Notes: generated by a model not told the origin, from the letters alone. DNA of 55,020 nucleotides from Vibrio sp. 10N.261.55.A7 (GCF_002877365.1 NZ_MCWZ01000028.1:1372-56391); one strand, 5' to 3'. Numbered from the stretch's first letter, positions 20,019 through 28,528 are shown. Made by a program: numbers and translations.

Positions 20019-20507
20019 ATGAATAACTTAAACTCAGTTCTAATTAGCGCTTTGGTTCTCTCTCTCGTTGGGTGTGGTGGTGGAGGCGGTGGTGAGGGTA
20101 GTTCAACAGCGACGCCTGCAGCAGCCTCACCAGCTTCTTCTGAAACCGCCGCGAGTGAATCTTTCGTAGAAACCGTTGTTCAGCGTTCAATGAGTGAGTT
20201 GTCGATACCAGACGGGTTCAGCTTCAACCCGATTAAAGATCATTCATTCGATGTCGATATCAGCAACTTCTCGACTCAACGGGCGTACGTATCCGTATAT
20301 GGTGAATACTCGGAAGACAGTGACGGAACCATCCAAGCAAACTACTCGTCTCGTATCGCCTCTTCCGCACTCTCTTCAGGTGTCGCAGAGCTTAATTTCT
20401 GTATTGCGGATTCGCAGCAGATGCTACTTGCAGAAATATGGTTTTATGACGGAACCGATCCGCTACAGGTGGTGATTCCAGCAAGCCAAACCGATTGGAC
20501 GCTCTAA
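20019..20507 (+). CDS. Small lipoprotein paired with the LruC-type protein
   Basis: 162 residues. The N-terminus has a lipoprotein signal ending LSLVGC at Cys19, followed by six Gly residues and then a Ser/Ala/Thr-rich linker, typical of a tether that holds a domain away from the membrane. The remaining about 110 residues (from SMSELSIPDGFSFNP) form a compact beta-rich domain I do not recognise. ATG 20019 follows TTGGAG. It lies 69 bp after the secreted protein, same strand, without a visible terminator between them, so co-expression is likely. Function unknown. Confidence 0.75.
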   Translation: MNNLNSVLISALVLSLVGCGGGGGGEGSSTATPAAASPASSETAASESFVETVVQRSMSELSIPDGFSFNPIKDHSFDVDISNFSTQRAYVSVYGEYSEDSDGTIQANYSSRIASSALSSGVAELNFCIADSQQMLLAEIWFYDGTDPLQVVIPASQTDWTL

Positions 20508-20572
20508 GTCTGAGTGAATAAGCACAGCACTAAACGTAGTGTTATTAATGCGAAATCAGTTCTGGGCAAGAT

Positions 20573-20617
20573 AATGACTCTTAGTGACCGAATTAACTAC
20601 GCTCGCTAAGAGTCATT
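20573..20617. terminator. Hairpin between convergent genes, probable terminator
   Basis: A perfect 12-bp stem (20573-20584 with 20606-20617) encloses a 21-nt loop between the lipoprotein gene and the convergent zinc-ribbon gene. No clear T-run follows on either strand, so efficiency is uncertain. Confidence 0.45.
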
Positions 20618-20637
20618 GCAACACCTAAATCTGCACG

Positions 20638-20889
20638 TTATTTGAATGTGACTTTTCCACCGATTATCTTGTTCGCGGGCAAGCCACGTATCATGGTTTC
20701 TCTCGCGAATGTGGCCTGGCATTCTGGGCACTCTCCGAGTTTCGAAGTGTAGTCAACGACAATGCGTTCCTGAAAGCATTTTACCAGTGCCCCTTTGCCC
20801 CCTTTCCTGTATTTATACAAAGGCTGCTTGCACTTAGCGCAATAAACATCAACAGTTCGGGTTGGTTGCTTTTTATTTGGTTTGGCCAT
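20638..20889 (-). CDS. Small zinc-ribbon protein of unknown function
   Basis: 83 residues, very basic. Two CxxC pairs (Cys17/Cys20 in YCAKC and Cys54/Cys57 in ECPEC) should bind one zinc; a further Cys38 lies between. The pattern suggests a nucleic-acid- or protein-binding ribbon, but I cannot assign a role. Its start overlaps the last 17 nt of the sgrR gene upstream, so the two are probably co-transcribed and translationally coupled. No similar gene accompanies sgrR in E. coli, as far as I know. Confidence 0.75.
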   Translation of the reverse strand: MAKPNKKQPTRTVDVYCAKCKQPLYKYRKGGKGALVKCFQERIVVDYTSKLGECPECQATFARETMIRGLPANKIIGGKVTFK

Positions 20890-22591
20890 CGTTAGAGACC
20901 AGCTCTATGTTTGGTTTAACCCACGCACGACTGAAATCAAACCATCCTAGTGCGTTACATTTCGCGTTTTGTAATGAGCCACATTGATCCTGACTGACAC
21001 CCAGCCAGCAGTGAAACAATGGAATAAGTTGTTGATTCTCAACAAGGGACTTTCCTATTCCCCGAGCAGGGAAAGCAATGGCGTTGTTCGCCCGCCAGTC
21101 ATTGATCAGCGCTTGCCAAGTATCAAAGTGTGTGTCGGTACTCATCTTTTTAATGTCACTGTAATCAAGTAGCCAGCCCGCTAAAGCGTCATCTCGATTG
21201 TTGGTGATCCCCATAGGTTTAAGCCACAGGTCGATCTCTTCTGTGTTTGGGACGGTAATATCGTATTTGATGGTTTCTATTTTTAAACCATCGTCTTTGA
21301 GGATCTTTTCAATGGTTTTAGCCAATGTCGGAAACATCGGATGATGGGCGTGGTAAGCGATCTTAACCGTTTTTATTTCCGGTGGCGTTGCACTGTCATT
21401 AAGGCGACCCTGGTGAAACCAACCGGGTTTTAGGCCATGGGCTGGAAGTACACCAAGTTCAATTAGCTTGTTATCTGGAAGCTTACGAAACAAATTCATG
21501 GCGTGCAGTTTGCTGGTGAAATACGTCGCCCAATCTTCTGACGCGGCTAATCCATTACGTCTGTTTAACAATAAATAGGTACAACCTGGGTCTAGCTTAA
21601 CTTCTTCGTTGCTGCCGCTCACTTCAGGTTTAATCGGTTTAGATAGACTTGGGAATATCATTGAAGAATGTGCTTCGTCAATCACCCAGACTTCTACTCG
21701 ATCAATCAATGGTCGAAAACCAAAATATCCATCAAATGCTTGCAATATGAGACGCTTATCGTTGTTGATTGCAACCTGGTAAGGGCCCGTACCGATGGGC
21801 ATCAGATCGAACTCATCAGATCTAAGTTCGTCTGGTAGTAATATCTTTGCTCTCGCCTCAGATAGAAGTAAAGGTAAGCGTTGGTCATCTTTTGTGAGAT
21901 GAATATCGATGATCCAATCACTTGGAGAAGTCACATCTTGAATGTGTGAAAAAAGAGACACTGCTTTCAAAGAAAGAATGTTATCTATGATGTGCTGCGT
22001 GGATAGCACGGTGCCATTGTGGAAGCGAACCCGTGGACGAATGTAAAAGCGCCACTGTCTATTCGATAGCGCTTCCCAGCTGTGCGCGAGATCTGGCTGA
22101 AGTGTATCCGATTCATCAAGTCGAGTGAGGCCACTAAAGATTTGCTGTGCGATATGAAGCTCAGAACGACGCATGTTTTTATGCGTGTTAAGCATCGACA
22201 GTGCGCGATAGTAAGGAAGCCTTACAACTTGTTGCCCTTCTTGATGTTGTACACCAAGGTAACCATCAATCACTCTGGCCAATTTTGCACTGTCGTTATT
22301 TAGAACAGACAGCGCCTGCGATATTCGCCCTTCATCGAGGTATTGCCGAGCTAACGTCTCATTGACGTCGGTTCTGCTTCGTTTGAAGTTGAGTTGTGAC
22401 AGCTTTCCTCGACCAGGCGCAGGATGCCACTCAATCCAACCTTCCTCTTCCATTTTATTCAGCACGATACGGGCATTACGCCGCGTGCAGAAAAGGATTT
22501 CGGTGATTTTTTCTAACTGAACGCCACAACTCTGGCCGTTGAAATGGTTGAAAAGGGTCTCAAATTGAACGCGAAGTCTCGGGCTACTCAT
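20873..22591 (-). CDS. sgrR: SgrR-family transcriptional regulator
   Basis: 572 residues. The N-terminal about 110 residues are a winged helix-turn-helix (VQLEKITEILFCTRRNARIVLNKMEEEGWIEW in parts), and residues about 160-470 resemble a solute-binding protein of the peptide/nickel family (SBP_bac_5; FYIRPRVRFHNGTVLS). E. coli SgrR has this design and activates the small RNA SgrS under sugar-phosphate stress. I see no SgrS-like gene or SgrT peptide next to it; the 65-bp upstream gap leads to a co-directional gene. The target here may therefore differ. The ATG at 22591 lacks an evident ribosome-binding site. It overlaps the following zinc-ribbon gene by 17 nt. Confidence 0.85.
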   Translation of the reverse strand: MSSPRLRVQFETLFNHFNGQSCGVQLEKITEILFCTRRNARIVLNKMEEEGWIEWHPAPGRGKLSQLNFKRSRTDVNETLARQYLDEGRISQALSVLNNDSAKLARVIDGYLGVQHQEGQQVVRLPYYRALSMLNTHKNMRRSELHIAQQIFSGLTRLDESDTLQPDLAHSWEALSNRQWRFYIRPRVRFHNGTVLSTQHIIDNILSLKAVSLFSHIQDVTSPSDWIIDIHLTKDDQRLPLLLSEARAKILLPDELRSDEFDLMPIGTGPYQVAINNDKRLILQAFDGYFGFRPLIDRVEVWVIDEAHSSMIFPSLSKPIKPEVSGSNEEVKLDPGCTYLLLNRRNGLAASEDWATYFTSKLHAMNLFRKLPDNKLIELGVLPAHGLKPGWFHQGRLNDSATPPEIKTVKIAYHAHHPMFPTLAKTIEKILKDDGLKIETIKYDITVPNTEEIDLWLKPMGITNNRDDALAGWLLDYSDIKKMSTDTHFDTWQALINDWRANNAIAFPARGIGKSLVENQQLIPLFHCWLGVSQDQCGSLQNAKCNALGWFDFSRAWVKPNIELVSNDGQTK

Positions 22592-22656
22592 AAAGGGGAA
22601 ATCTCAATTTTTATAAAGACATTATTAGTTTCCCCTTTATAAATCTAATACGCAAG

Positions 22657-22890
22657 TTATTCAGTAATGGCACAGCCTAGTTGTTGACTTAATGACTCAA
22701 GTTGTTGTTGATTATCAAGTTTTACTGACCACTTACAACCACCTTCATTGGCAACAACGACATTAGCACCTTGTCCAATTAAAGTGACACTGTCGCGTTG
22801 GGCTTGCATGGAAGCGTGTGGAATGTCGTTGAATCTGACGATAATCTCATGGGCCGTTGCAATGATTTTTCCTGAACTCATTTCTATCAT
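22657..22890 (-). CDS. Small conserved-looking hypothetical protein downstream of menI
   Basis: About 77 residues from ATG 22890 (GTG 22893 and ATG 22881 are alternatives), starting within a few bases of the menI stop, so it is in the same operon. It looks like a small alpha/beta protein (GKIIATAHEIIVRFNDI, SLSQQLGCAIT) with no signal peptide, membrane helix or metal motif. I do not recognise the family. The tight spacing argues that it is a real gene. Confidence 0.6.
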   Translation of the reverse strand: MIEMSSGKIIATAHEIIVRFNDIPHASMQAQRDSVTLIGQGANVVVANEGGCKWSVKLDNQQQLESLSQQLGCAITE

Positions 22891-22895
22891 CACAA

Positions 22896-23333
22896 TTAAG
22901 CACCCGCTTTAGCTTTTATTTTTTTTACCGCAATGGTGAGCCTGCTAGAGCATACTAAGCGTTGTTGTTCGTCGACGATATTGATTTGCCATACCTGGGT
23001 AGAGACGCCTATATGAATCGGTGTAGCCACACCTGTTACAACCCCTGACCTCATCGCTCGAATATGGTTGGCATTAATGTCTAAACCCACGCAGAAATGT
23101 TCATCGTCGACACACATGTTGGCGGCAACGGATCCGAGTGTTTCAGCTAAGACAACAGAAGCGCCACCATGCAACATACCTAATGGTTGATGTGTAATGG
23201 CACTCACGGGCATTGTGGCTGAAATACTATTATCACTAAATTCAGTGTATTCAATCTGTAAGTGCTCGATCAGCGTGTTTTTCGAAGTGGCGTTAAGTTG
23301 CTCTATATTTAAAGGCTTTTTCCAGATAGTCAT
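22896..23333 (-). CDS. menI: Hotdog-fold acyl-CoA thioesterase, MenI/YdiI type
   Basis: A 145-residue hotdog thioesterase. The segments IEYTEFSDNSISATMPV, QPLGMLHGGASVVLAE (catalytic-region HGG and Glu), GLDINANHIRAM and HIGVSTQVWQINI align closely with my recollection of E. coli YdiI, which hydrolyses 1,4-dihydroxy-2-naphthoyl-CoA in menaquinone synthesis. The enzyme is promiscuous, so related aryl or acyl-CoA substrates are possible. No other men gene lies nearby. A small gene follows at once in the same operon. Confidence 0.85.
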   Translation of the reverse strand: MTIWKKPLNIEQLNATSKNTLIEHLQIEYTEFSDNSISATMPVSAITHQPLGMLHGGASVVLAETLGSVAANMCVDDEHFCVGLDINANHIRAMRSGVVTGVATPIHIGVSTQVWQINIVDEQQRLVCSSRLTIAVKKIKAKAGA

Positions 23334-23416
23334 TTAGCACTCATATGGTTTAAGTTATAGTTATTAGTCATGTCATCACAGCAAGACTAATTTGCCTTTC
23401 AATACGGAGATTGTAA

Positions 23417-24205
23417 ATGCAAACAATGTTTAAATTATCGGTACTGTGCTCTGTTATCGCTTTATCAGCCTGCAGCGCTTCGCCTACTGGTCGTAATCAG
23501 TTGATTTTGTTCTCTGATCAAGAAATGAGTTCATTAGGGAGTCAATCTTTCGAACAAATGAAGAAAGAACAATCGATTAGTACGGACGAAAAAACCAACG
23601 CCTATGTCCAATGTGTGGCTGACGCAGTCTTAGCGCATGTGCCAAAACAAAGCAGTTTTGAAGAATGGGAAGTCGTTGTATTTGACAGCGATCAAGTGAA
23701 CGCGTTTGCTCTCCCTGGTGGAAAAATTGGTGTTTACACTGGCCTTTTGAAAGTCGCCGTCAATCAAGATCAACTCGCCACTGTCATCGGCCATGAAATT
23801 GCCCACGTACTCGCTGATCATAGTAATGAGCGTTTATCGCAAGCTCAACTCGCCAATGCTGGCCTACAGGTAACAAACATTGCATTGGGTTCATCGGAAT
23901 ACGCTGAATACAAGTCAATGACAATGGCAGCACTAGGTGTAGGCGTGCAGTATGGCGTTATTTTACCTTATGGACGAACTCAAGAGTCTGAGGCCGATAT
24001 TGTTGGTTTAGATTTCATGGCACAAGCCGGGTTCAATCCGAATCAAAGTGTTGATTTGTGGAAAAACATGGCAAAGGCATCGGGTGGAGCGCAACCACCT
24101 GAACTTCTTTCGACCCACCCTTCTCACGATACTCGTATCAATGATCTAAAGGTGAAGATCTCTACTTTGCCGAATCAAAATAGCAGTGCCCCTAACTGTT
24201 CTTAA
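23417..24205 (+). CDS. M48-family zinc metalloprotease, lipoprotein (LoiP/YggG-like)
   Basis: 262 residues. The lipoprotein signal ends LSACSA with Cys19 as the lipidation site, so the protein is membrane-anchored in the periplasm. The zinc motif HEIAH is at residues 126-130, and the third ligand is in the later ESEAD motif (TQESEADIVGLDFM). The THPSHDTRI segment near the C-terminus is typical of M48C proteases such as LoiP and BepA; the length fits LoiP without TPR repeats. Likely role: envelope protein quality control. ATG 23417 has GGAG upstream. It is divergent from menI and followed by a terminator. Confidence 0.92.
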   Translation: MQTMFKLSVLCSVIALSACSASPTGRNQLILFSDQEMSSLGSQSFEQMKKEQSISTDEKTNAYVQCVADAVLAHVPKQSSFEEWEVVVFDSDQVNAFALPGGKIGVYTGLLKVAVNQDQLATVIGHEIAHVLADHSNERLSQAQLANAGLQVTNIALGSSEYAEYKSMTMAALGVGVQYGVILPYGRTQESEADIVGLDFMAQAGFNPNQSVDLWKNMAKASGGAQPPELLSTHPSHDTRINDLKVKISTLPNQNSSAPNCS

Positions 24206-24223
24206 CTCGAAACAATGACCCAA

Positions 24224-24256
24224 AAAAAGGCGAATACCCACTGTGTTCGCCTTTTT
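24224..24256 (+). terminator. Rho-independent terminator downstream of the M48 protease
   Basis: An 11-bp perfect stem (24224-24234 with 24246-24256) and an 11-nt loop, with T5 closing the right arm. It is symmetric enough to act also on the convergent M50 gene. Confidence 0.8.
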
Positions 24257-24337
24257 CAATCTATCTCGTCTATAACCTACTTTAAGCCACTTTTTTACAT
24301 GTCGAATATCTGCCGCTGCACATCGAAATGTGAGTCA

Positions 24338-25420
24338 TTAGGTGCCTAAAATTTGGAGCGGAAGTTGTAACAAGGCATCTCCCGTTGAAGCGAAATACCA
24401 AATAATACTGATAAGAGCGAAGACTAAACCTAGGTACCACAGTGTCGATACAATCTGACCATATCGGTCTAACGGCAATAAGTGGCTATGGTGTCTTTGC
24501 TTCCACTCTAAAACGATTTCAATCGTACCCATTATAAGTAAGAAGCCAAACAGTGTGAGCCCCAAAGAGTAGCTAAGAATGACACCACCAATAGCGCCAG
24601 CAGCACAAAGGACAATGCCGGTTACGCTGTTCATAGAGAAGCTAATGCTTTTTAGCACGTGCCCGCCATCAAGTGGCAAGATAGGCAGTAGATTAAATAG
24701 GTTAAGGAACGCATTGAATACTGCAAGCCCGCCAAAAAACATGTTGTCGGTAATAAAGTATGCAATCAGTAGAACGATTGAGAGCAGTAGCCCAAAGAAT
24801 GGCCCCATAATTGAAATGACCACATCTTGCCAGCGAGTGTTGATCTTTTCATCGCTAAGGGCCAATCCGCCTAAAAATGGGACAAGATAGATGCCTTTTG
24901 TTTTCATGCCAAAGTATTTCATAGCACGAACATGCCCGTATTCGTGAAAAACAAGACATGCAATGAGTGCTATCGCAAACTGAAACGAAAACAACCATGA
25001 ATACGCAGCCAAGCTCGCAGAAGCCAATACCACTTTAATGAGCTTTGCGCTCTTAAGGGCTTTCATACCGAGTGAGAAAAGGCCTATAAGGCTAAAACGT
25101 CGCTCTGCTTTAGGCGGCGTAAAAGGCACCTGTTGTTCGATGTCTTTTTGATTTCGGCTTCCATCTTCAATGGGTTGCTCGTTTATTGAAAGCTTGTAGT
25201 CGATGTTGAATGGCTGCCAAACGAGCTCTATTTGCAACTTACAGTTGAGTCGGACTTCGCCTTGTAGAAGAGTAAAGGAATGGCTTGAGTAGCTTCCATC
25301 AGAGCTGGAAGCGTCTAACTGAGACACTAAAGTATTGTCCCAATACAGTTGCTGCCAACCGGCCATAGAGCCTTCGAGTCGAAGTGGTTTTCCGAGACAT
25401 TCAGTCGCTAAAAGTTCCAA
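24338..25420 (-). CDS. M50-family site-2 protease-like membrane metalloprotease
   Basis: 360 residues. The first about 110 residues are soluble and beta-rich with no recognised domain. Then come six or so membrane helices carrying the zinc motif HEYGH (159-163) and NLLPILPLDGG (Asp251 third ligand), the hallmark of intramembrane S2P proteases. These cleave membrane-embedded substrates such as anti-sigma factors, but a substrate cannot be inferred. The start is TTG at 25420 with AGGGA upstream; the first internal ATG (residue 19) would trim the N-terminal domain. The gene stands alone, convergent with the M48 protease gene. Confidence 0.85.
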   Translation of the reverse strand: MELLATECLGKPLRLEGSMAGWQQLYWDNTLVSQLDASSSDGSYSSHSFTLLQGEVRLNCKLQIELVWQPFNIDYKLSINEQPIEDGSRNQKDIEQQVPFTPPKAERRFSLIGLFSLGMKALKSAKLIKVVLASASLAAYSWLFSFQFAIALIACLVFHEYGHVRAMKYFGMKTKGIYLVPFLGGLALSDEKINTRWQDVVISIMGPFFGLLLSIVLLIAYFITDNMFFGGLAVFNAFLNLFNLLPILPLDGGHVLKSISFSMNSVTGIVLCAAGAIGGVILSYSLGLTLFGFLLIMGTIEIVLEWKQRHHSHLLPLDRYGQIVSTLWYLGLVFALISIIWYFASTGDALLQLPLQILGT

Positions 25421-25656
25421 ACTATTCCCTAATAATTAATGTGTATAACAGCGAGATTATGATGTGCCAGGCTTTGTACGTAAAGGCTTTACTTAAAGTT
25501 ACGTTGTCGCTTTGTGCGGGCAAAGTTCAGACTCCACAATGACCATGAAATGATGCAAAGAGACTCTGCTATTCGTTAAGGTGAAATCCCCTTTCATTTC
25601 TATGGATAAAGTGGATAATATGCGCGTTATTTAACTTTACCGAATGTGAGTCTATT

Positions 25657-26214
25657 ATGTCTTCTGAAGCAACTATGCTAGAACGCTGCCAATCAAAATG
25701 TGAACTGTGTGGAAGTGAATCATCTTTAACAGCATACGCTGTACCACCTCATAGCCACGTAACAGTCGATCACGGCATGATGCTTTGTGACAAATGTTTA
25801 AGTGAAATTGATGACCCGCAAGATATTAACCACTGGCGCTGCCTAAACGACAGTATGTGGAGCCAAGAGCCACCTGTACAAGTAATGGCATGGCGTCAAC
25901 TGACCCGCTTGTCTGCGGAGTCTTGGGCTCAAGACTTGCTAGAAATGATGTACCTTGAAGAAGAAACGTCAGTTTGGGCTCAAATTGGTATGTCTGCAGA
26001 TGACAAACCTTTGGACGTTAACGGCGTAGAGCTTAAGAAGGGCGACGACGTTACAGTGATTAAAGATCTTCCTGTAAAAGGAACGAACCAAGTGATCAAA
26101 CAAGGAACCGTTATCCGTGGTATTAGCGTTGGCGACGACCCTAAACTGGTTTCAGGCAAGACAAACGGTGGTCAATCAATGTACGTGATCGCAGAATATT
26201 GTCGTAAAAAGTAA
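25657..26214 (+). CDS. phnA: PhnA/YjdM-family zinc-ribbon protein
   Basis: 185 residues. The N-terminal ribbon has CELCG and CDKC pairs (residues about 15-50). The C-terminal about 75 residues form the PhnA SH3-like domain (DVNGVELKKGDDVTVIKDL, VKGTNQVIKQGTVIRGI, MYVIAEYCRKK). Despite the name, YjdM/PhnA is not part of the C-P lyase pathway; its role is unclear. The version here is longer than E. coli YjdM (111 residues) by a middle segment of about 70 residues (HWRCLNDSMW ... VWAQIG), as in other marine gammaproteobacteria. Single gene. Confidence 0.88.
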   Translation: MSSEATMLERCQSKCELCGSESSLTAYAVPPHSHVTVDHGMMLCDKCLSEIDDPQDINHWRCLNDSMWSQEPPVQVMAWRQLTRLSAESWAQDLLEMMYLEEETSVWAQIGMSADDKPLDVNGVELKKGDDVTVIKDLPVKGTNQVIKQGTVIRGISVGDDPKLVSGKTNGGQSMYVIAEYCRKK

Positions 26215-26528
26215 TGATCTAAAATACCAAGTTTATTCTATTAAATTTATAGAGTTAAGCTTGGTCATTCCCTAGAGTTGAAGTCTTGTTTTTGCCATTC
26301 TTCGACTCTTGGTTACGTCCATCTTGTCATCCCTCTAGCCTTTGTCCGCTTCTTTTTCGTTTCTTTTTCGCTTCGTTTTTCAATTGGTTCTTCAACTCAT
26401 TCTTCATCTAGATTTTTACTTAGCCGTTTGTTAGCTGAGTAAGTCTCACAGATTCTTCTTTAAAGATTGATTCATTTGCTCTTCCTTACGATACTAACCA
26501 CTGCACCCTCAATAGCGAATTCCGTTTA
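26215..26528. other. Structured, pyrimidine-rich intergenic region
   Basis: No coding gene. Just after phnA lies an imperfect hairpin (about 26226-26267). A second hairpin pairs 26274-26283 with 26300-26309 (10 bp with one G-U type mismatch). From about 26336 to 26412 the plus strand is strongly C/T-rich, with repeated CTTTTTCG-like elements. The region could hold the phnA transcript end, a long 5' leader for the next gene or a small RNA; none is demonstrable from sequence alone. Confidence 0.4.
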
Positions 26529-27125
26529 ATGAAAACCGTTTTATTTTCACTTGTGCTGCTATTCTCTGCCATTGTTCATGGTGAGCATCTCGACCATTAT
26601 AAAATCCTGAACCATCTCGATAACTATGGAAACCTTGATCTAAGGAACAAGCCCTATACATCCCTACCCGATGGATTGGTCGTCAAAGGTAATCTCAATA
26701 TCTCGAAAACTGCGATAACAAAACTTCCTAAGGGCATAGAGATTGGTGGCAGTTTAGAAGCCACCAATTGCGATTTAGCGCGACTTCAAAAAGGCACTTC
26801 CATTAAGGGCTATGCAAACCTGTTAGGGTCAAAACTTACACGCTGGCCTGGTGGCGTTAAAGTGGGTGGCTACATTAATCTTACGGATACTCAAGTGGCG
26901 TCTTTACCGCCTAGATTTAGGGTCAAAGGCGACCTGAGTGTTATCAGAACACCTTTAGAAGAATTGCCTGAAGGGCTTGTCGTAGAAGGCAGTTTATTTA
27001 TTGGCGGTTCGAAGATCACGACTTTTCCAGACACCATGACCGTCAATGGGAATATATACCTTGGTGGGAATACGGTAACCAAATGGCCGAGCAATTTAAC
27101 GCTCGGTGGCGCAGTCGCGAGATAA
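26529..27125 (+). CDS. Secreted protein made of exact 20-residue LRR-like repeats
   Basis: 198 residues. A signal peptide (KTVLFSLVLLFSAIVHG) is followed by a short capping region, then from residue 45 to the end by seven full 20-residue repeats plus a 14-residue partial one. The repeat pattern is x-L/W/F-P-x-G-L-x-V-x-G-x-L-x-I/L-x-x-T/S-x-I/L-x, for example the unit beginning SLPDGLVVKGNL. There are no insertions between repeats. Such LPxGLxVxGxLxL repeats occur in bacterial and phage proteins and are expected to form a regular beta-solenoid. Ligand and role are unknown; secretion suggests an envelope or extracellular binding surface. It is flanked by its own terminator. Confidence 0.75.
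   Translation: MKTVLFSLVLLFSAIVHGEHLDHYKILNHLDNYGNLDLRNKPYTSLPDGLVVKGNLNISKTAITKLPKGIEIGGSLEATNCDLARLQKGTSIKGYANLLGSKLTRWPGGVKVGGYINLTDTQVASLPPRFRVKGDLSVIRTPLEELPEGLVVEGSLFIGGSKITTFPDTMTVNGNIYLGGNTVTKWPSNLTLGGAVAR
26661..27122 (+). repeat. Array of 60-bp coding repeats (20 residues each, about 7.7 copies)
   Basis: Coding repeats within the secreted protein gene: seven units of exactly 60 bp (26661-27080) plus a 42-bp partial unit. DNA identity between units is modest, while the amino-acid spacing is perfectly kept. This points to old duplication under structural constraint rather than recent slippage. Confidence 0.75.
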
Positions 27126-27180
27126 CGCTATTTACTCACGATGTGTCGACAAGCACGGCGACGTTATTCACTAGATAGCA

Positions 27181-27209
27181 AAAGAGATGCATTTTCGCAT
27201 CTCTTTTTA
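27181..27209. terminator. Bidirectional terminator between repeat-protein gene and acyltransferase
   Basis: An 11-bp perfect stem (27181-27191 with 27198-27208) and a 6-nt loop, with A4 and T-run ends that serve both convergent genes. Confidence 0.8.
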
Positions 27210-27233
27210 TATGTGCTTGTGGTAAGAAACTGA

Positions 27234-28337
27234 TTAGCTTTGATTTCTTACTGGGTTTGCGTAGCTATCAAGCAGATATTTGTGCGCGTCAAGCGGTAAC
27301 TGTTCCAGCTTTTCCTGCAGACGCTGGCGTGTGCTTGTATCAATGTCACGCTCAGTATCCGCTGCAAGTTCATTGATTGGAAACAGTTTATAGTTATCGT
27401 GAATTTGACGATCGACTTCAGCTGCGAAGTCTTCAGGCGCTTCATATTCACCAGTGATCACATCACCAAACGCGACATGGATTCGTCCCTTGTCCCCTAC
27501 TATGCCTTGAATAATACTTTCTATGTCTTCAAATTCACCTTTCTCGTACGCACCATGTGTTGCTTTTTCGTATAACTCGCGCGCTTTCGCAATATCACAT
27601 GGATCATTTTCGTAAGAGATCGACACAGGCACAATTTTTAGCGATGTCATATAGTCTGCAAACTTTACTTTCTGCTTACGACCTTCAACGTGGAACATTT
27701 TTAAAATGGCAGGATCTGTAAAATCATTGCCATCTTTTGCTCGCCCTTCTTTCTGCGCAATCCAGATTGAATGACCAGTATCTAAAGAGTGTTTAATGTA
27801 GCTAGAGAGCGTACCCAACGCCTTCATCATTTCACGAGGCCCTTTCGCCGAACGCTTAACAATGAAACTCTTATTCAAACGCATTAGCTCAGTCGCACAA
27901 GGCTTCTTAAGTAAGTTGTCACCGATCGCGATGCGCATGGTTTGATGCCCACTTTCATGCAAGCCGTAGTTCACCACCGCTGGATCCATCGCAATATCGC
28001 GGTGGTTAGACACGAATAGATATGACGTCTTTTTATCTAACTTATCCAAACCGCTAAAAGTGACACCATTCGTTGTCGTTTTCAGGGTATTCGTCAGGTA
28101 TTTTTTCACTTCTTTTTGAATCGCTTCAATGCTGTTCAGTTTCTTCCACTTGAATTTTAGGTACGTCTTTACAAACGGACTCATCACTGCCATAAACCAA
28201 GGGGCGTGGTTTGAAAAACGGTGGTGAAGGATCGCACTGATGAACTCTTCATCATTGATTAGTCGCTCAATAGCGGCAGGGATCTCTTCATCGTTGTAAG
28301 GACGAATATCTATGTATGGATCGGTATTAGAAGTCAT
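27234..28337 (-). CDS. PlsC-family glycerolipid acyltransferase
   Basis: A 367-residue protein of the 1-acylglycerol-3-phosphate acyltransferase superfamily. The catalytic His/Asp block is NHRDIAMD (residues 111-118), and a later QKEGRAKDG block corresponds to the EGxR substrate-phosphate motif. VKRSAKGPREMM supplies additional conserved basic residues. It is longer than E. coli PlsC (245) because of an N-terminal extension of about 90 residues and a C-terminal tail, a form common in Vibrio and Shewanella. The acyl acceptor is not determinable from sequence. There is no obvious transmembrane helix, so it is probably peripheral on the inner membrane. ATG 28337. Single gene. Confidence 0.85.
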   Translation of the reverse strand: MTSNTDPYIDIRPYNDEEIPAAIERLINDEEFISAILHHRFSNHAPWFMAVMSPFVKTYLKFKWKKLNSIEAIQKEVKKYLTNTLKTTTNGVTFSGLDKLDKKTSYLFVSNHRDIAMDPAVVNYGLHESGHQTMRIAIGDNLLKKPCATELMRLNKSFIVKRSAKGPREMMKALGTLSSYIKHSLDTGHSIWIAQKEGRAKDGNDFTDPAILKMFHVEGRKQKVKFADYMTSLKIVPVSISYENDPCDIAKARELYEKATHGAYEKGEFEDIESIIQGIVGDKGRIHVAFGDVITGEYEAPEDFAAEVDRQIHDNYKLFPINELAADTERDIDTSTRQRLQEKLEQLPLDAHKYLLDSYANPVRNQS

Positions 28338-28528
28338 TAGTTACTACGTATTAAAAAAAACTCGCTTATTCTACGCATAGTTCCCCTTATTAGCAGCAAT
28401 AGAGTTCTCATAACAACCAAGGTCTGACCAGATAAATGTGATTATCATTCAGTTCTATTGGCATTTGTTGGTAGAAGAGGTAATCTTGTCGCCCAAATCC
28501 TTGCCTAGCCTAGATTGAAACAAAGCTC

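Noticed and set aside
28436..28458. Possible Fur box upstream of the cupin-like gene
   Set aside because: Only one half-site (ATTATCA) matches; the other half is too far from the consensus.
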